DNA from: Monomorium pharaonis
Lineage: Eukaryota; Arthropoda; Insecta; Hymenoptera; Formicidae
DNA: 64,000 bases
Direction: 5' to 3'
NCBI RefSeq assembly: GCF_013373865.1
Contig: NC_050470.1
Location: forward strand, 3,146,373-3,210,372
Positions 1 to 12,200 of the stretch are shown piece by piece; within the stretch, counting starts at the first letter, position 1; each line of letters begins with the position of its first letter. Below the pieces are notes generated by a model, which searched no databases, was not told where the DNA came from, and saw nothing but the letters and a program-made list of their open reading frames with translations. The position numbers and the translations under genes are program-made.

Positions 1-3000
1 TTATAAACCGAGATATGTTTAAAGATAATTTTCCAACATCGGGAATTTAAAAAAAAAAGCTACGTACATTTATTTTTTTAGAATATTTCATTACGTTGTA
101 TACTTAAATGGTAAATTTGCAGCTTGTTTGCTGGTTCAGTTTGACCTCCACACGGATTAATATTGTAATTAGGGCAATAATTTGCCGTCCGGATGTAAGC
201 TTGATTTATTTGACAAGAATTCGTTTTAAAGAACGTAAATATATTCATACGGAATATAATCAGTATACATAAGTTTATTTAATTTTTTTTAACGTTATAA
301 AAAAATTTACGTTGCTACATCTTCTTAAGGTGCGAAATTTGCAATAATATCTCCGGTGCAAAGCGTTCAAGTTTAAAATTCGAGCACTCTGCTCTGTTCC
401 ATTTGCCGGATGGCAATACCGAATCCCGTGATCAGGACCACCCTGACAATTGCCGTCGCAATCTGTAAACATAATCACGGCGACGGACCGACCATATCTA
501 ATTAGCATAGAATGTCAGTTAACACTGCATAATCGCTCGACGACTCGAGCGTACGTTGCATAATCGCGTCGCGCACGTGCGCCGGCCACGACGTTGCGCC
601 GTGATAACGCGTTCTCTCACCTAGTTCTCTTAACAGCGGCGACAAGTGTAAATCGTAAACGTGTGTAAACCCCCTCTCCTCTCTCTTTCTCTCGCGCGCG
701 CCACGTTTACAAATTTCCCTCTTCCCCCTCCTCGGCGGCGACACAACGCGGCTATTGTGCTGCATAGCCGGCGACGATTCGGAGACGCCGGCGTCGCATT
801 AAGATAATTTAAAAAAAAATGGGTTACACGGGCTCTTATCTGCCTCGACGGGTTTTACGACGATCCGACGAACCTGACAGCGTCGAGCGACGACGGTGAC
901 GACTTTGTTGCCGGATGGGACAACCTGCGACGCGTGAAGTTGCCGGGAAAGTCGTGATAAGTAACTCGAAGTTTCGTTCGAAAGAGAGGAAAAAAAAATA
1001 CGTAGACCGCGATACGAAGTTCCCCGACACACGGCCCGTTTTGCAAAGCATGTCGCAGATGTAATTCTCGTTGCTGATAATGGATTTTCGTGATTATTGC
1101 ACTGCGACGCGTTCGAAGTGTTGTATAAGTGCATATAATGGATAGGATGACGCTGGAAATGCATTTGGATACCAATCGATGAAATCGAGAAACCACTCGT
1201 CCGCAACAGGGACACCATGTCGCTTAATCTCGAAAATTGCAATACGGTTTCTCGGATTCTCGCGATTACATATATCGATCGCACTTCGACATCACGGCCG
1301 ATCAACATAAAAGATTTGGCCTTCGGTTTTATCAATGTATAGAGAAAGATCGCCAATACTAACACAGATCTCTTAAAACGGCATCAAACGGCACCGTTAA
1401 CTTTTAAATATTTATACAAATGATATTAATGGAAAAAAGGAAACGTAGCCTAATTATGCCAGTTTTGAAGTCTAATTTCTGATTATTTATCATTATAAAA
1501 TAATAATTATGAAACCATATTATAAAAATTGCTGCAACATCTAGTAGAAGACAAATTTCTAGTTTACACTTGTGTTTTCAAAATTTTGGCTTTTATTCGA
1601 AAGATAGTATAGAAAACAGTATAGCGTTATGTGATTTTTCTCTATCTAAAATTTAAATTGAGATATGCAAAAGACAGATGAAAAGTATTCTGTTACTCGT
1701 TTTCTTTTTCCGAGGCTTGCAGCGCTAACAATATTTTCAACGGTATCGTAAATGTGTCCATTAAAATTTGATTCGCATTCATATGGTTTCATAATCGGTT
1801 ACGTTTCATGTATTTTAAGTGGACACGTCAGTGCCATAATCATCGAAGAGGTGTACGGTGTCGAACGTGTCACGATTTCTCTTTTCGATACCTTGCGGTA
1901 CTTTTCTGTAATGAAAAAAGACGTTGATTATATTGTGCTACGTCTTTCATGTAAAATCAATAACATCATATATTCTAATTTACATTCACATCTCACGAGT
2001 TATTCCGTTTGTCTTACCTGCTTTTGGTTTATTATTGATATTTATTCTCGTTATTCTCGCGTGCTATATAATCGAATTGAGATTGACTTGGACGTCACAG
2101 ACACGTTCCTATTAGCATTTTACTGTGTTCCATTAATTCCATTTGTGTTCAATTTATAGCACATCCGACGGAATATCTTCGCGCGTGTCCCGAACGGATG
2201 CGGTTGTTATCGCTATTTCAGCAGTTGCAAAATCACCACGCATTACTATGTACCCCGTGGAATCACACATTACGGCGTGCCTATAAACCGTTCCGCACGT
2301 GACATACCGCAACTTGACTAGGAAAACCAGCGATTTCCGGCGGCGTGGCGTTGTATGCACGAGTCTATTTCGGGTCGGGTGTAATAACAACTCATGGATG
2401 ACGCGCTAAAATGACATTTCTATGGTAACATTCAGGGAGAGACGTGCGAAATCTCGCATGGTTTCGTTGCAAATGGATTACGCCGTTAAATATTAAAAAA
2501 ATGAAATTTAAATCGATTTCTCGAGTCCTTCCGCGAGCGTTGCCCGCGAAAACGAGACGCTTCGACCGGGGCGGCGTGAATTAAAAAACCGACATGGATC
2601 TAACGTCGCGTGTCGCGGGATGATATTTTACCACGTTAGTTACACTCGTCATTGTCGGTCAACGTGTTAAATTAATCACGGCGGCGAGTACTCGTCGGCG
2701 TTTCTCGCTAGAGGAGGGCTTACTCCGTTCTGAGAATTGGCAGGAATTAATTTGCGACCCGCGCCGCCGCACGCGGAAACAGCTTCGTCTCGCTTCAAAC
2801 GTCTAATTGATGGTTCTGTTTCGATGCTGTTCCGTATAATAGCAGGGAGAGGTACATGTGTGCAGCATATCGCTGCAATCTCCGCGATACGACGACGTCG
2901 CTTGTGGGGATACAGCGCTTGATACCTTGTCGATAACACGCGTCACGGTGCGAGGGAACATTTCCGTTGTTTGAAACTGACAAAAACAGCCCGGGAACGC

Positions 3001-5036
3001 GCGAGAGTATCGCCTCTGATACCAATATATCGTGAAATTCAGTTGACTCGATAAATTGTACAGTTATGGAACCCTTTTTTTTTCCGCGGATCTGAAATAT
3101 TTTCCGAAGTTAAAAGTTAAATATAAAATTTAAATCTTCCGATTTAATTAAACTTTTGCAATATATTGCGCTTGCTAGTGAAAATGTTCTCCCCTATCCG
3201 TAAGGAAGTTGCGCGTTGTTGAAATAGTAACGCAGCTATATACGGTATAAGCTTCTCTTTTCATTTTATGCATAGAAAAAAAAGGAACATTCTCGTTTTG
3301 AGAACATCTTTATTTTTTAAAATGTTAATTATGAAAATATGTTATTCTTATTCAATAATAATTTTTGCAAGATGTGAGGAAAAATATCGAATATAAAATA
3401 ACAATGTCTATAAAGTCCTAAAATTTTTTAGCACTATTATTATCGAAACAATCATGTCATGCTCTCAGATGACTATTATAATATTGAAATAATATATATA
3501 AAAATAATATTTTACTAATATTTAAGATTATTAAAGAAGATTAAATTATATACAAGCGAGATTATCATTGTTCCATATATAGAAGAATAAAATTCTTGCC
3601 TAATGTATGAAACAATGACTGTTAAATGGAATATATTAGTTTTAATTCGCTACTAATGCTTGATACTGTTTTTTTATATGTATAACAATCAAATCATCTG
3701 CTGGTAGAACATTAAAGTAAGCGACTGCGAGATCAAACGGATGGGAAACAAGCGACTTACCAACGGCAATTGCCGCATTGCTCATTAAAAGTTGATCGTT
3801 TTAACAATTTCCAAGCGCGCCGTGACGATCATTAATCCCATACGCGCGGCTTTATTAATGCGGAGGATGATCGCCATAAATCTCGGAAGCAACGTGGGAT
3901 TCATCGCGGTACCTCGCGACGCCCAATCTCGCGCACGGACTCATAATTATCTGGACTAACGTTTGTCAACGAATATTATTAAGCACTCGTTAGCGGCGTA
4001 CTTTATGACGGCGCGGGGTGTGGTCCCGTTATTAATCATATTGTTTCGGCCGGTTGTTAAATGGACAGCTTAATGGATCGAGATCGCCCGGTGGTCATCG
4101 GTGCGTGTGACGAGAGCTGCGTGCGCAAACGCGGATCCGCCCGCGTCGCAATTGTTTTTAATCCGCGTGATTGGATTAAACATATAATCCGATTCGGCAA
4201 TTGTGAATATCGCGTTTTGATTTTTACTGGAAAACTATAATTAACGAATTTTTCCATCAACATTTTATATTTTTGAGTTTATATACAAAAATATCGTTAC
4301 CTATACATATGAAACAATATTTTTAATTTTTCCTTTCTCTGTTCCGGCAAGAAAACTTTAACGTGCCTGCCCCGTCCTCTTCCGCTACTTCAGATAATTG
4401 TTACTTATCTTCCCCCTCATTGCCAGTCTATATATATCCACGCTTTCGCAAAGTGGAAACGTTACTCGGACTCCTCATATTCTCCACAGTCGATTAAGAC
4501 CGCGATTGAGACGTGGACTTTATGGATCGCTTGGCCGGAGTGCTGTCGTTTTATCAGCCGCGCGTAATTGCCGCGGAAAAGAATTATCGCGGCGGTCTTG
4601 AGAGAAAGAGAGAGCGAGCAGCCGCGAGCGAAGCGTTTCGGGACCGACGACGACGTTTGGGACCCGTCGTTTGGGTCGATTGCACGCGGACGGACGTATC
4701 AGATAAGGGGATACGTTGCACGCGCGCACGTCGTCCACGTCGAGATATGCTTCCCGGAGGCGCGGGAACCGCAAACGGTGTTCCCGTTTATTTTTCAGTG
4801 GGCTTCGGCGATATATCAGCCACCGTTACCACCGTCGATGCCTCCTCTCGTTTCATCTCTTGTCCTCTGCCTCTTTCTCTTTCTCTCCTACTCCCTGTTA
4901 TTCTTTCTTCTCTGCCCCTTTTCCATTTTCGAGACCTATAATTATTCCTTCGAACTGCAACGTGGGCGAATTCGCGAAATGTGCAAACAGACCCGCCGCG
5001 TGTTCGCGAGATCGTTGGCATTCCATCGAGGCTCTT

Positions 5037-5060
5037 TGTCTCTCTCTCTCTCTCTCTTTC
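5037..5060. repeat. (CT)n microsatellite
   Basis: A CT dinucleotide run at the end of a CpG-rich block; the tract is flanked by other CT-rich sequence from 4850 onward. Confidence 0.9.
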
Positions 5061-7698
5061 TTCTCTGAAGCCTCGATCTTGACCCTCCCGGTACGCCGCA
5101 CGTTGCCCTTCTTTGTAATTTATTGTGCTCGCCGTAACGTGCGTTACAACGAGACCCACGACGAGAGCACTCGGGGGCCCGTATTCGCGCCACGCGTTTA
5201 ACGCTAAATGGGACTATCTGATTCTGGTGGCACATTGACGTTGAACGCGATCCTTTGTATTAGGCGACACTTGGCATCCGACGGCCGCACTTAGCGCTAA
5301 ATGTGTGGTCCGAACACGTGTGACGTGAATACTGATGCCACTACGAATTATAGGCGAGAGTTGCTGAATGCGCACCCTTATCGTCTCTAAATCGTATCTT
5401 GTCAATATTTTATATTTTAATGCAATATAAGAATCCAACATTTAATAACATGATATGAAATAAATGAAAAAAGAGAATAATATAGACAAAAATTTAAATG
5501 GATTGCATCTTGTTTTATAAGGTGCTAAAAATACTTTAAAGAATAATGTAATTATTTTTCAGAAACTCTTTATTCTGAATTTTAATATTTTTATAAGAAA
5601 AATTTAGTGTAAAATATTTTACATTTACCGTATACACATATTTACAAATATTTTTATTAAATCAATTTCTCTAAATTGTATCACTAAATTTTATTGCATT
5701 TGTCACCTTTAATTTTTATACGATTTAGGTGACTTAAATCATACCTTTTGTAACATGTTGCAAATAGGTTATAATAAATTGTTATTCATGATTGTAGTAT
5801 AATAAATACCTAAAATATCTACCTATAATTTTCAATGTTTATTGCTACAAACGCTATTACCAAATGGAAAATATAATTAAAAATAATTTAAATAATACTG
5901 TGGTTTAGCAATTCTTCTCTATATTGATAATAGTGTAATAAAAATACCGAGAATTTTTTTAAGTTTCTAAACTTGCGAATTTAATGCTCTAATTTTGCTG
6001 ACGGAAGCTTTATAAGCTCAGCGCGAAATACGCGCTTCTCATTTTCAGGCGATTTTGGGCTTATTAAAAAATTTGTGATTTAAAAGGTGAAAGGTATAAT
6101 ACTGTGACGTCACTGTAATATTCGATGAAGAGAAATTATAACAACGTAACGTAATGAATCGATCTCCAAATGGAGAGCTCATAAATACACACAAATAGCT
6201 CTTATAAATAAACGCGTACCTTATACATGAGATTTTGCATATAAACGTGATCTCGTCATATATACGGGAAGTAATTTGTTTTGCAAAAACAGATTCTCTA
6301 ATGTACGAGCAATTAGGGCAGAGCGCTTGAACATCGGTGGATGCGCGTCCTGCGTGAGCGGCGGCGCGCCGGTATTATTTATTTACGCGTGGCGAACGTG
6401 TTTGCGCGGCTTTATAGCGGCCGGATGACAATTTTAATAGAGTCCCGCGTGAGCGAAATGCGCGCGAAGAATGGTCTTTAAAGGGAGAAAAAATTTCGTC
6501 GGGCGCGAGAGAGCGTGCGCCTCATAAAAATTACGAAGATCGCGTTTCTGCTCTCGCTGTTCATGCCGGCCGTCTATATATTCCGCCGCTTTTCGAAATT
6601 TACGACGGCCGGCCGTCTGTTTCTCTTCCGTTTAATAAAACCTCGCGCTAGAACGAAACGCGTATTACGCGCGAGGCATTGAGAGGGAAGTGAGAGAGGG
6701 TGAGAAAATGCCGCGCGGCCTCGCTGCAATTATATAAGGTCAAAAGAGCTCGCGGATTCTGAAAGCGCTGCGTTTTCATGAAAAATCCCATAAAAGCCAT
6801 TTACGTCGGATGCGCGAAATTCACCATGATCTCTTGTAGCTTTCGCGTTATTATCGCAATTATTATTTCATAGATCTAACTGGGCATGACCGGGATTAAT
6901 ATTATATATTCACTCGAATTGTTATTGTTGCTGTTACGTATATTTGCATTAAGCACGGGCCACGAAAATTTAAGTTATGCATACGTGGTCATAAATAATC
7001 CCACGAGATTGAAAAACACGTATAATATATATACACATACATGTATAAATATAGATTTCCTTATTGATTTATTTTGACTATATAATAAAATATCCAATAC
7101 AAATTTTGGCGGATTTGTAGTAAATAACGACTGAAATTTACTACAAATTTCAAAGTTTTATGCATTCAAAGCTAAAACAATTTAAAACTTTTTATATAAA
7201 AAAACTTATAAAAAATATCTGTATTTTTTACATTTTCTCTTATGCATGTCTGTTTTTCTTTTTTTTTTATTTATACAATTCCAACGAGCTCTGTCTTAGA
7301 TTGCCTGACATAAAGTTCCGATGATCTAAAGACTTTATAACATACGGTTGAACGATACAGAATCGGTCCATTCGAGAACCGATGGATTTAAAGGCGATCC
7401 TCCTTCCACGCGACATAATAACCGGAATGAAATCCCTCGAAGGTTTGCCGGCGTATAGCCGATACGTATAGCCAGACGTGGATCTTCTTGCCACCCGGCA
7501 AGATCGCGTCGACTACTTAGCAATAAATATCATCGAGCGCTTACGCATTGCAATAAAATACAGCGTATGGGAGGAAATTTGTGAAAGCGCATCGTGTTCG
7601 GTCACAGAAACACTTTAATTAAAACCTAATTGATTTAATAGACAGTAAACATTTCAGGAAGCAATTTATATCAATTTAACCATTACTCTCTTTACTAA

Positions 7699-7794
7699 AA
7701 ATTTAGCTGGATGCAGAGTTGAAAATAATTTTGTTGGCCCATACTTGGATAGATCTAACAAAATTGTTTCCAAATCTTCTAAATTTATTTCTGT
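7699..7794. mobile_element. Dispersed inverted-repeat family, short copy
   Basis: The left arm AAAATTTAGCTGGATGCAGA then GAAAATAATTTTGTTGG is followed closely by the inverted right arm CTAACAAAATTGTTTCCAAA then CTTCTAAATTT. It is the same arm sequence as the 33.3-kb and 56.7-kb copies, with most of the interior missing. Related single arms occur near 8520-8570 and 63580-63640. Confidence 0.6.
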
Positions 7795-8504
7795 AACAAA
7801 ACCGTTTTCTCAGTGCATGCTTTTTCTAGCATCTAAATGAAATAATTAACAGAAAGATAAAATCTTGCCTTAAAATTAACGTGAAAAAAATGAAATCTGT
7901 CTCGAGAATGTCAAGATTAAGCGGAAGTTTTTAATAACGTTGTTTTAATGCAACAACACGTCCGTATCCCTTTATACTATATGCTCGACGCACACAGCGA
8001 AACAAATCGTGCGTCACGTTGAGACTCTAAGTTTAGTGTGTTGTGCGAGTCTAGCGATCGTTTTCGTGCATTAGCGTTACACGCGGAACATCACGCGTCT
8101 CCTCCCATCGCTTACGCATGTGCGTGTGCACGCGCAATTGCACAAACAAGCCGAACGCCGGCTCACGGTGCTTGTACTCGCGTGGTAGTCGTACATTCCC
8201 GGTCGTTGTACCTGGATCGCGGGGATATCGAGTGAGCGCGCCAGGCTATCGCTTAGGATTTGTTGCATATCTCTTTGTCTTTTTAAGGTCTTTACACACG
8301 TACGTATACACGCGACGTGATATGCACGGTATACATTTCTAATACCACGATTAAATCTCTTTCGAGCATTATCGAGCATTACTTATTACCGGCTATAAAG
8401 GGATGCTTACGTATAATTAGTAGCTACTATCAGTATTTTGATTTCCCGTTTATATTCTCGTTTGTAAAACCTGTATCGAACTACATAGATAGAACCATTT
8501 TACT

Positions 8505-8575
8505 GAAGTATCGAAAAGCTCGTCTAGATACAGATCTGAAAATAATTCTGTTAGACAATTAAAGATTGGATGTTT
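8505..8575. repeat. Single arm of the dispersed inverted-repeat family
   Basis: CTAGATACAGATCTGAAAAT followed by AATTCTGTTAGACAATTAAA matches the arm of the 33.3-kb and 56.7-kb copies. No clear inverted partner was found, so this is a degraded or solo arm. Confidence 0.45.
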
Positions 8576-8703
8576 CTTTTATAATTATTTCGATGGCCTG
8601 TGAAAAATTATTTTATCATTAGATCTTTATTTAATCAAATTTTTTTGTACTTTAGCAAAACTGTTCTTTTTCGTATACACGGAGATCGAGATTGAGATTG
8701 AGA

Positions 8704-8798
8704 ATTGCGAATTGAAGATTAGATTTCCAGCAATCAGATAATTTTAATTTTAATCGATTTCGTTCTGACTGATTGAACTCTAATCTCCAATTCGCAAT
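8704..8798. repeat. ~95-bp imperfect palindrome
   Basis: The left arm ATTGCGAATTGAAGATTAGA, later CAATCAG, is mirrored by CTGATTG and TCTAATCTCCAATTCGCAAT on the right. Transcribed, it would form a long hairpin. No flanking duplication was recognised, so it may be a small MITE remnant or a hairpin-forming sequence. Confidence 0.6.
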
Positions 8799-9209
8799 CT
8801 TCCAATTTGCAATGCGTAGTCCGATGTGGGCTTAACATCGATTATGTGTGCGCCCCTTTACGCCGAGATTTGCATCGTGCCGTTGCAACCAGTTAGCAGC
8901 GCAGCGTCCGATGTTAAGCATCGACGGATGCAGGCGACCGTGACGATTAGCAATTTCGCGCCTTTTACGGAGGACAATCGCGACTCTTCCGTTTCTGTAG
9001 GATAATATTGCAAACATTCTCTCTGTCATTCTCTCAAAATAGAAGATCTATACATCACATCTACATCAATCGTAGGATTCAATATCAGATTGGCACACAT
9101 TTAACCCTAGGAATTAAATACGTACATTAAAATACTGTTGAATTTTTTGTACAAGGTGCGTATATTAATAACTTTTTTTTTTACATTGAGCTTCCGTAGT
9201 TTCTTCCAA

Positions 9210-9256
9210 CCCCCCCCCCCTCTCTCTCTCTCTTTCTATCTATCTCTCTCGTATCC
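9210..9256. repeat. C-homopolymer and (CT)n tract
   Basis: About eleven consecutive C followed by CT dinucleotides and TATC/TCTC repeats. Confidence 0.9.
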
Positions 9257-12200
9257 GCAACAATTTTCTCACGATTTCCGAAACGGCAGCCCGCAGTCCC
9301 GTCGATATTTCGATGCTGGTTATCTCGATCTCCTCGCGTTTAATCAACGGACCGATTACGCACGCACACGTGCGCCGCGCGATTACGATCCACGCGTAGT
9401 TTTCACGCCGCTTTCTCGCGCGTCTCCCGGCGTATTATCCCGCGTCGGGGCGGCGCCTTCATACGTGACGCCATAGATCCCGGAGTCCACAAAGACCTAA
9501 GGAAGGGAAGAGGGTTGGAAATTCACGGTCGTTAAGCGATCGTGTTCGCCACACCGCGGCGGCCGCGGGCCCGAGCTTGTCGATCTTCCTCGACAAAGTC
9601 TACGCCGCCGTACGTAATCGCGCCACGTTCCATTCAAACGTTACGCGCGGCCGCGCGCGCGTTTGACTTCTCTCTCGACCGATCCCTCGGCGTGCGTTCT
9701 ACCGCGCAATTACATCGAATCCTGCGGCTAACAGCGAGAATCGATCCTTCCGGACCAGCGCAGATGTCTCCCGCCGGGAGATCTCGATCTCCTGAAAGGC
9801 AACGCCTTTCCGATATCCCCCGCTCTCAGTCTCGCAGCTCCTTTTGCACTCCGAGAGCTTCTCCCGTGCTTAATTATATATTGTCGCCGCTAGTTTTATC
9901 GCAAAATTCTCTTTGCTACCCTCTGCAAGGACGTTTACGCAGACATTACGTAACTTTTTATTAGCTATAGTTTCATCGAATCCGTACGGTTGAAAGAGAA
10001 GTTAGATCTCGTGTATTTCTGCGCGCTTCTGTCGCTTCTCCGCACACTCGCGTTTCGTTTACCGAAAGAATCGCCAACGTCGTATCGACCTCGCTTCGTG
10101 CTCCGCCGTGCGACACAATAAAAAACCGTACGAGCGAGGGGATCTCCCCTGGCTCCTTCTGGTTCTCGTTCTATCCGCGGGACGGGAAATTCGCGTTTCA
10201 CCGGCCGCTGACATCACGGCGCGTCGAGAGAAGAGCGATCATCTGTCCCGCGGACAGATTTAATTATTTTGCATCGGCAGGAAACAATTATCCGCGGCCG
10301 GAAGTTATTACATACACGCGCGCCGGCGCCGACGTTGTAAAAGACGACGACGATGACGAACGTCTCGGCCCGTCCCCTTTTTGCGCTCGCCATGCTGGTT
10401 CTCGCTCTTTCCATTCGTCGGATCGAACGCACGGCACACGTAGGTATCGTGTACAAGCCATTGTTTCGGTCGGCGGCAATCGCGTTTAACGAACCACGTA
10501 TATATACTATCGGTAAGCTCACGTGCACCGTTTGTTCCCGTCCGCTGCAACGACGACGGAAGCGCGGGGAAAGCTTATCGCGACTCCCTTCGCTCTCGAT
10601 CTCGCTTATCTCGTTTATCGTGAAACCGCCGGTCTTATTTTCGTTGTTCTCACCGTTGCGCGCCTTTTTGGAGACCAGTATCTGCGCTCTTTCCGCGCGA
10701 TAAATCCGCGTTACGTTGCACCGCACCGGACATTGTATCCCGAAGGTTTTAATCTCGCGGAGTTTTCGTAAAGCCGCTGTCCGCGAGAAATTTTGTTTCA
10801 ATTGAAAATTGTCGCTGGCTGAAAATTATGGCGTTTAGCGTATCCCGAGAATTATAATCTCTCTATTCTCTCTATTTCAGCTTTTTCTTTTTTTCTTTTT
10901 TTTTCCAAGAATTCCTTCGCTTCCGAATAAAATATAATTGTTCGCTGAAAGGGATTTCCGATATTTCAAACGGAAACAACGCATGGCATTCGAGGAAAGT
11001 GCAGCACGTAGCAACGAGCCGTGCCACGCTCAGCACCACCTTCTCTATTTCGTAAATCACGTTTCCCTCTTTTGGCGTGCATTTCTATTTTATTCGGCGA
11101 GAGAAAGGTGTTGTAGATAAAACTTGATTTTTCCGCGAAGAAAGAAATTTCCGCGAATTCAACTCGAGGACTTAAATCAGTCGGAATATTCTTTTTTTTT
11201 TTCTGAAGCGCGGACACTCAGGCGCTTCTATTTTTATCGCTTCCGGGAATCCAGGCTTCCACTCGTTATCTGAGGAGAACTAATTAGCTATTAACGAAGT
11301 GTGAGCGTATCTGACCGTGACCGCTGTCATCGGCAATTAATTTCTTAAAGAAACTAAAATCGTACTATTAATGCGTGGCTTCTTCGTTTCCTGCCTTTGA
11401 ATTTTATTTTAATTCTATCTGCAGATTTTTCACGTAGAAGTTTGTCAGCCGATAAATTCTGCAAAAAGTCGACAGAAAGCTACATTTTATCGCGATAATG
11501 ATAAAAATTTAAGAAAAAATTGTGAACATAATAATAATGATTTTATATTTAGAATTTACGTATTTTCTGAAAACACTGACGCTGCTAATGAAGAGATATT
11601 GCAAACGCGTTATCGGAAGTTATTCACACAAAGCTGAAAGGTATCTCTTTTATCCGTACAGGAAGGGATTTTTCTCGGTTTAAATATCTTAACTCGAGTG
11701 TCAAGGATCGCGCACCACGAGAGCACATTCCTCGACACTCGCGGCGTGTAAATCGCGGGGGAAGAATTTTTCATCTCTTCCCCCGGAGGAGAAGAGGTCT
11801 GAGGTACATTCCTCGCCACTCAACGATGAATTTTTTCCCTCCCGTTTTGATATTGTAATGGGCGCGTCTCTACGCCGGACGCATACCGCCGCATTGTGTA
11901 ACAGGGCGCCGTTGTTGAGTTTAAGTGTCGAAGCTCGTTCGAGAGAGGTGGTGCCTTAATAGATTCAAGCAGACACTCGCGACTTCCCGCCCTCTTCTGA
12001 TTTTCCTCGCGCAGTTACAATCGGGCGCATGTCGAAGCGCGATTTTCCGCCCCGGAACGACGACGACGACGACGGCCCTGGCTCCTTTTGTTCTCGCGGA
12101 GCGCGAAGAGATCGGCGGGCGCCGTAAATCGCGATCCCTCTCGCTCGCTTTTAAACCGCCCGCGTTTGCCGACCAAACGCCCGTGTTTTCTTCTCTCGTC

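Larger units (their letters stand above)
1..10200. other. Gene-free region with alternating CpG-rich and AT-rich blocks (part 1)
   Basis: CpG-rich blocks lie at about 500-1300, 2150-3030, 3720-4250, 4440-5380, 6300-6840, 8000-8300 and 9270-10200. AT-rich DNA lies between them, notably 1370-1750, 3050-3720 and 5400-6000. Open frames up to 188 codons occur, but none shows a recognisable domain, a splice-linked continuation or a coding-like composition distinct from its GC-rich surroundings. No tRNA or rRNA signature was recognised. It could include regulatory DNA or untranslated exons of the downstream ADAMTS-like gene. Confidence 0.5.

Noticed and set aside
799..1365. 188-codon open frame on the minus strand
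   Set aside because: Overlaps two other minus-strand frames; composition follows the local CpG content and no domain or exon chain is visible.
10214..10801. 195-codon open frame on the minus strand
   Set aside because: Sits in a CpG-rich block with overlapping frames on both strands; Arg/Ser-rich translation and no recognisable family.
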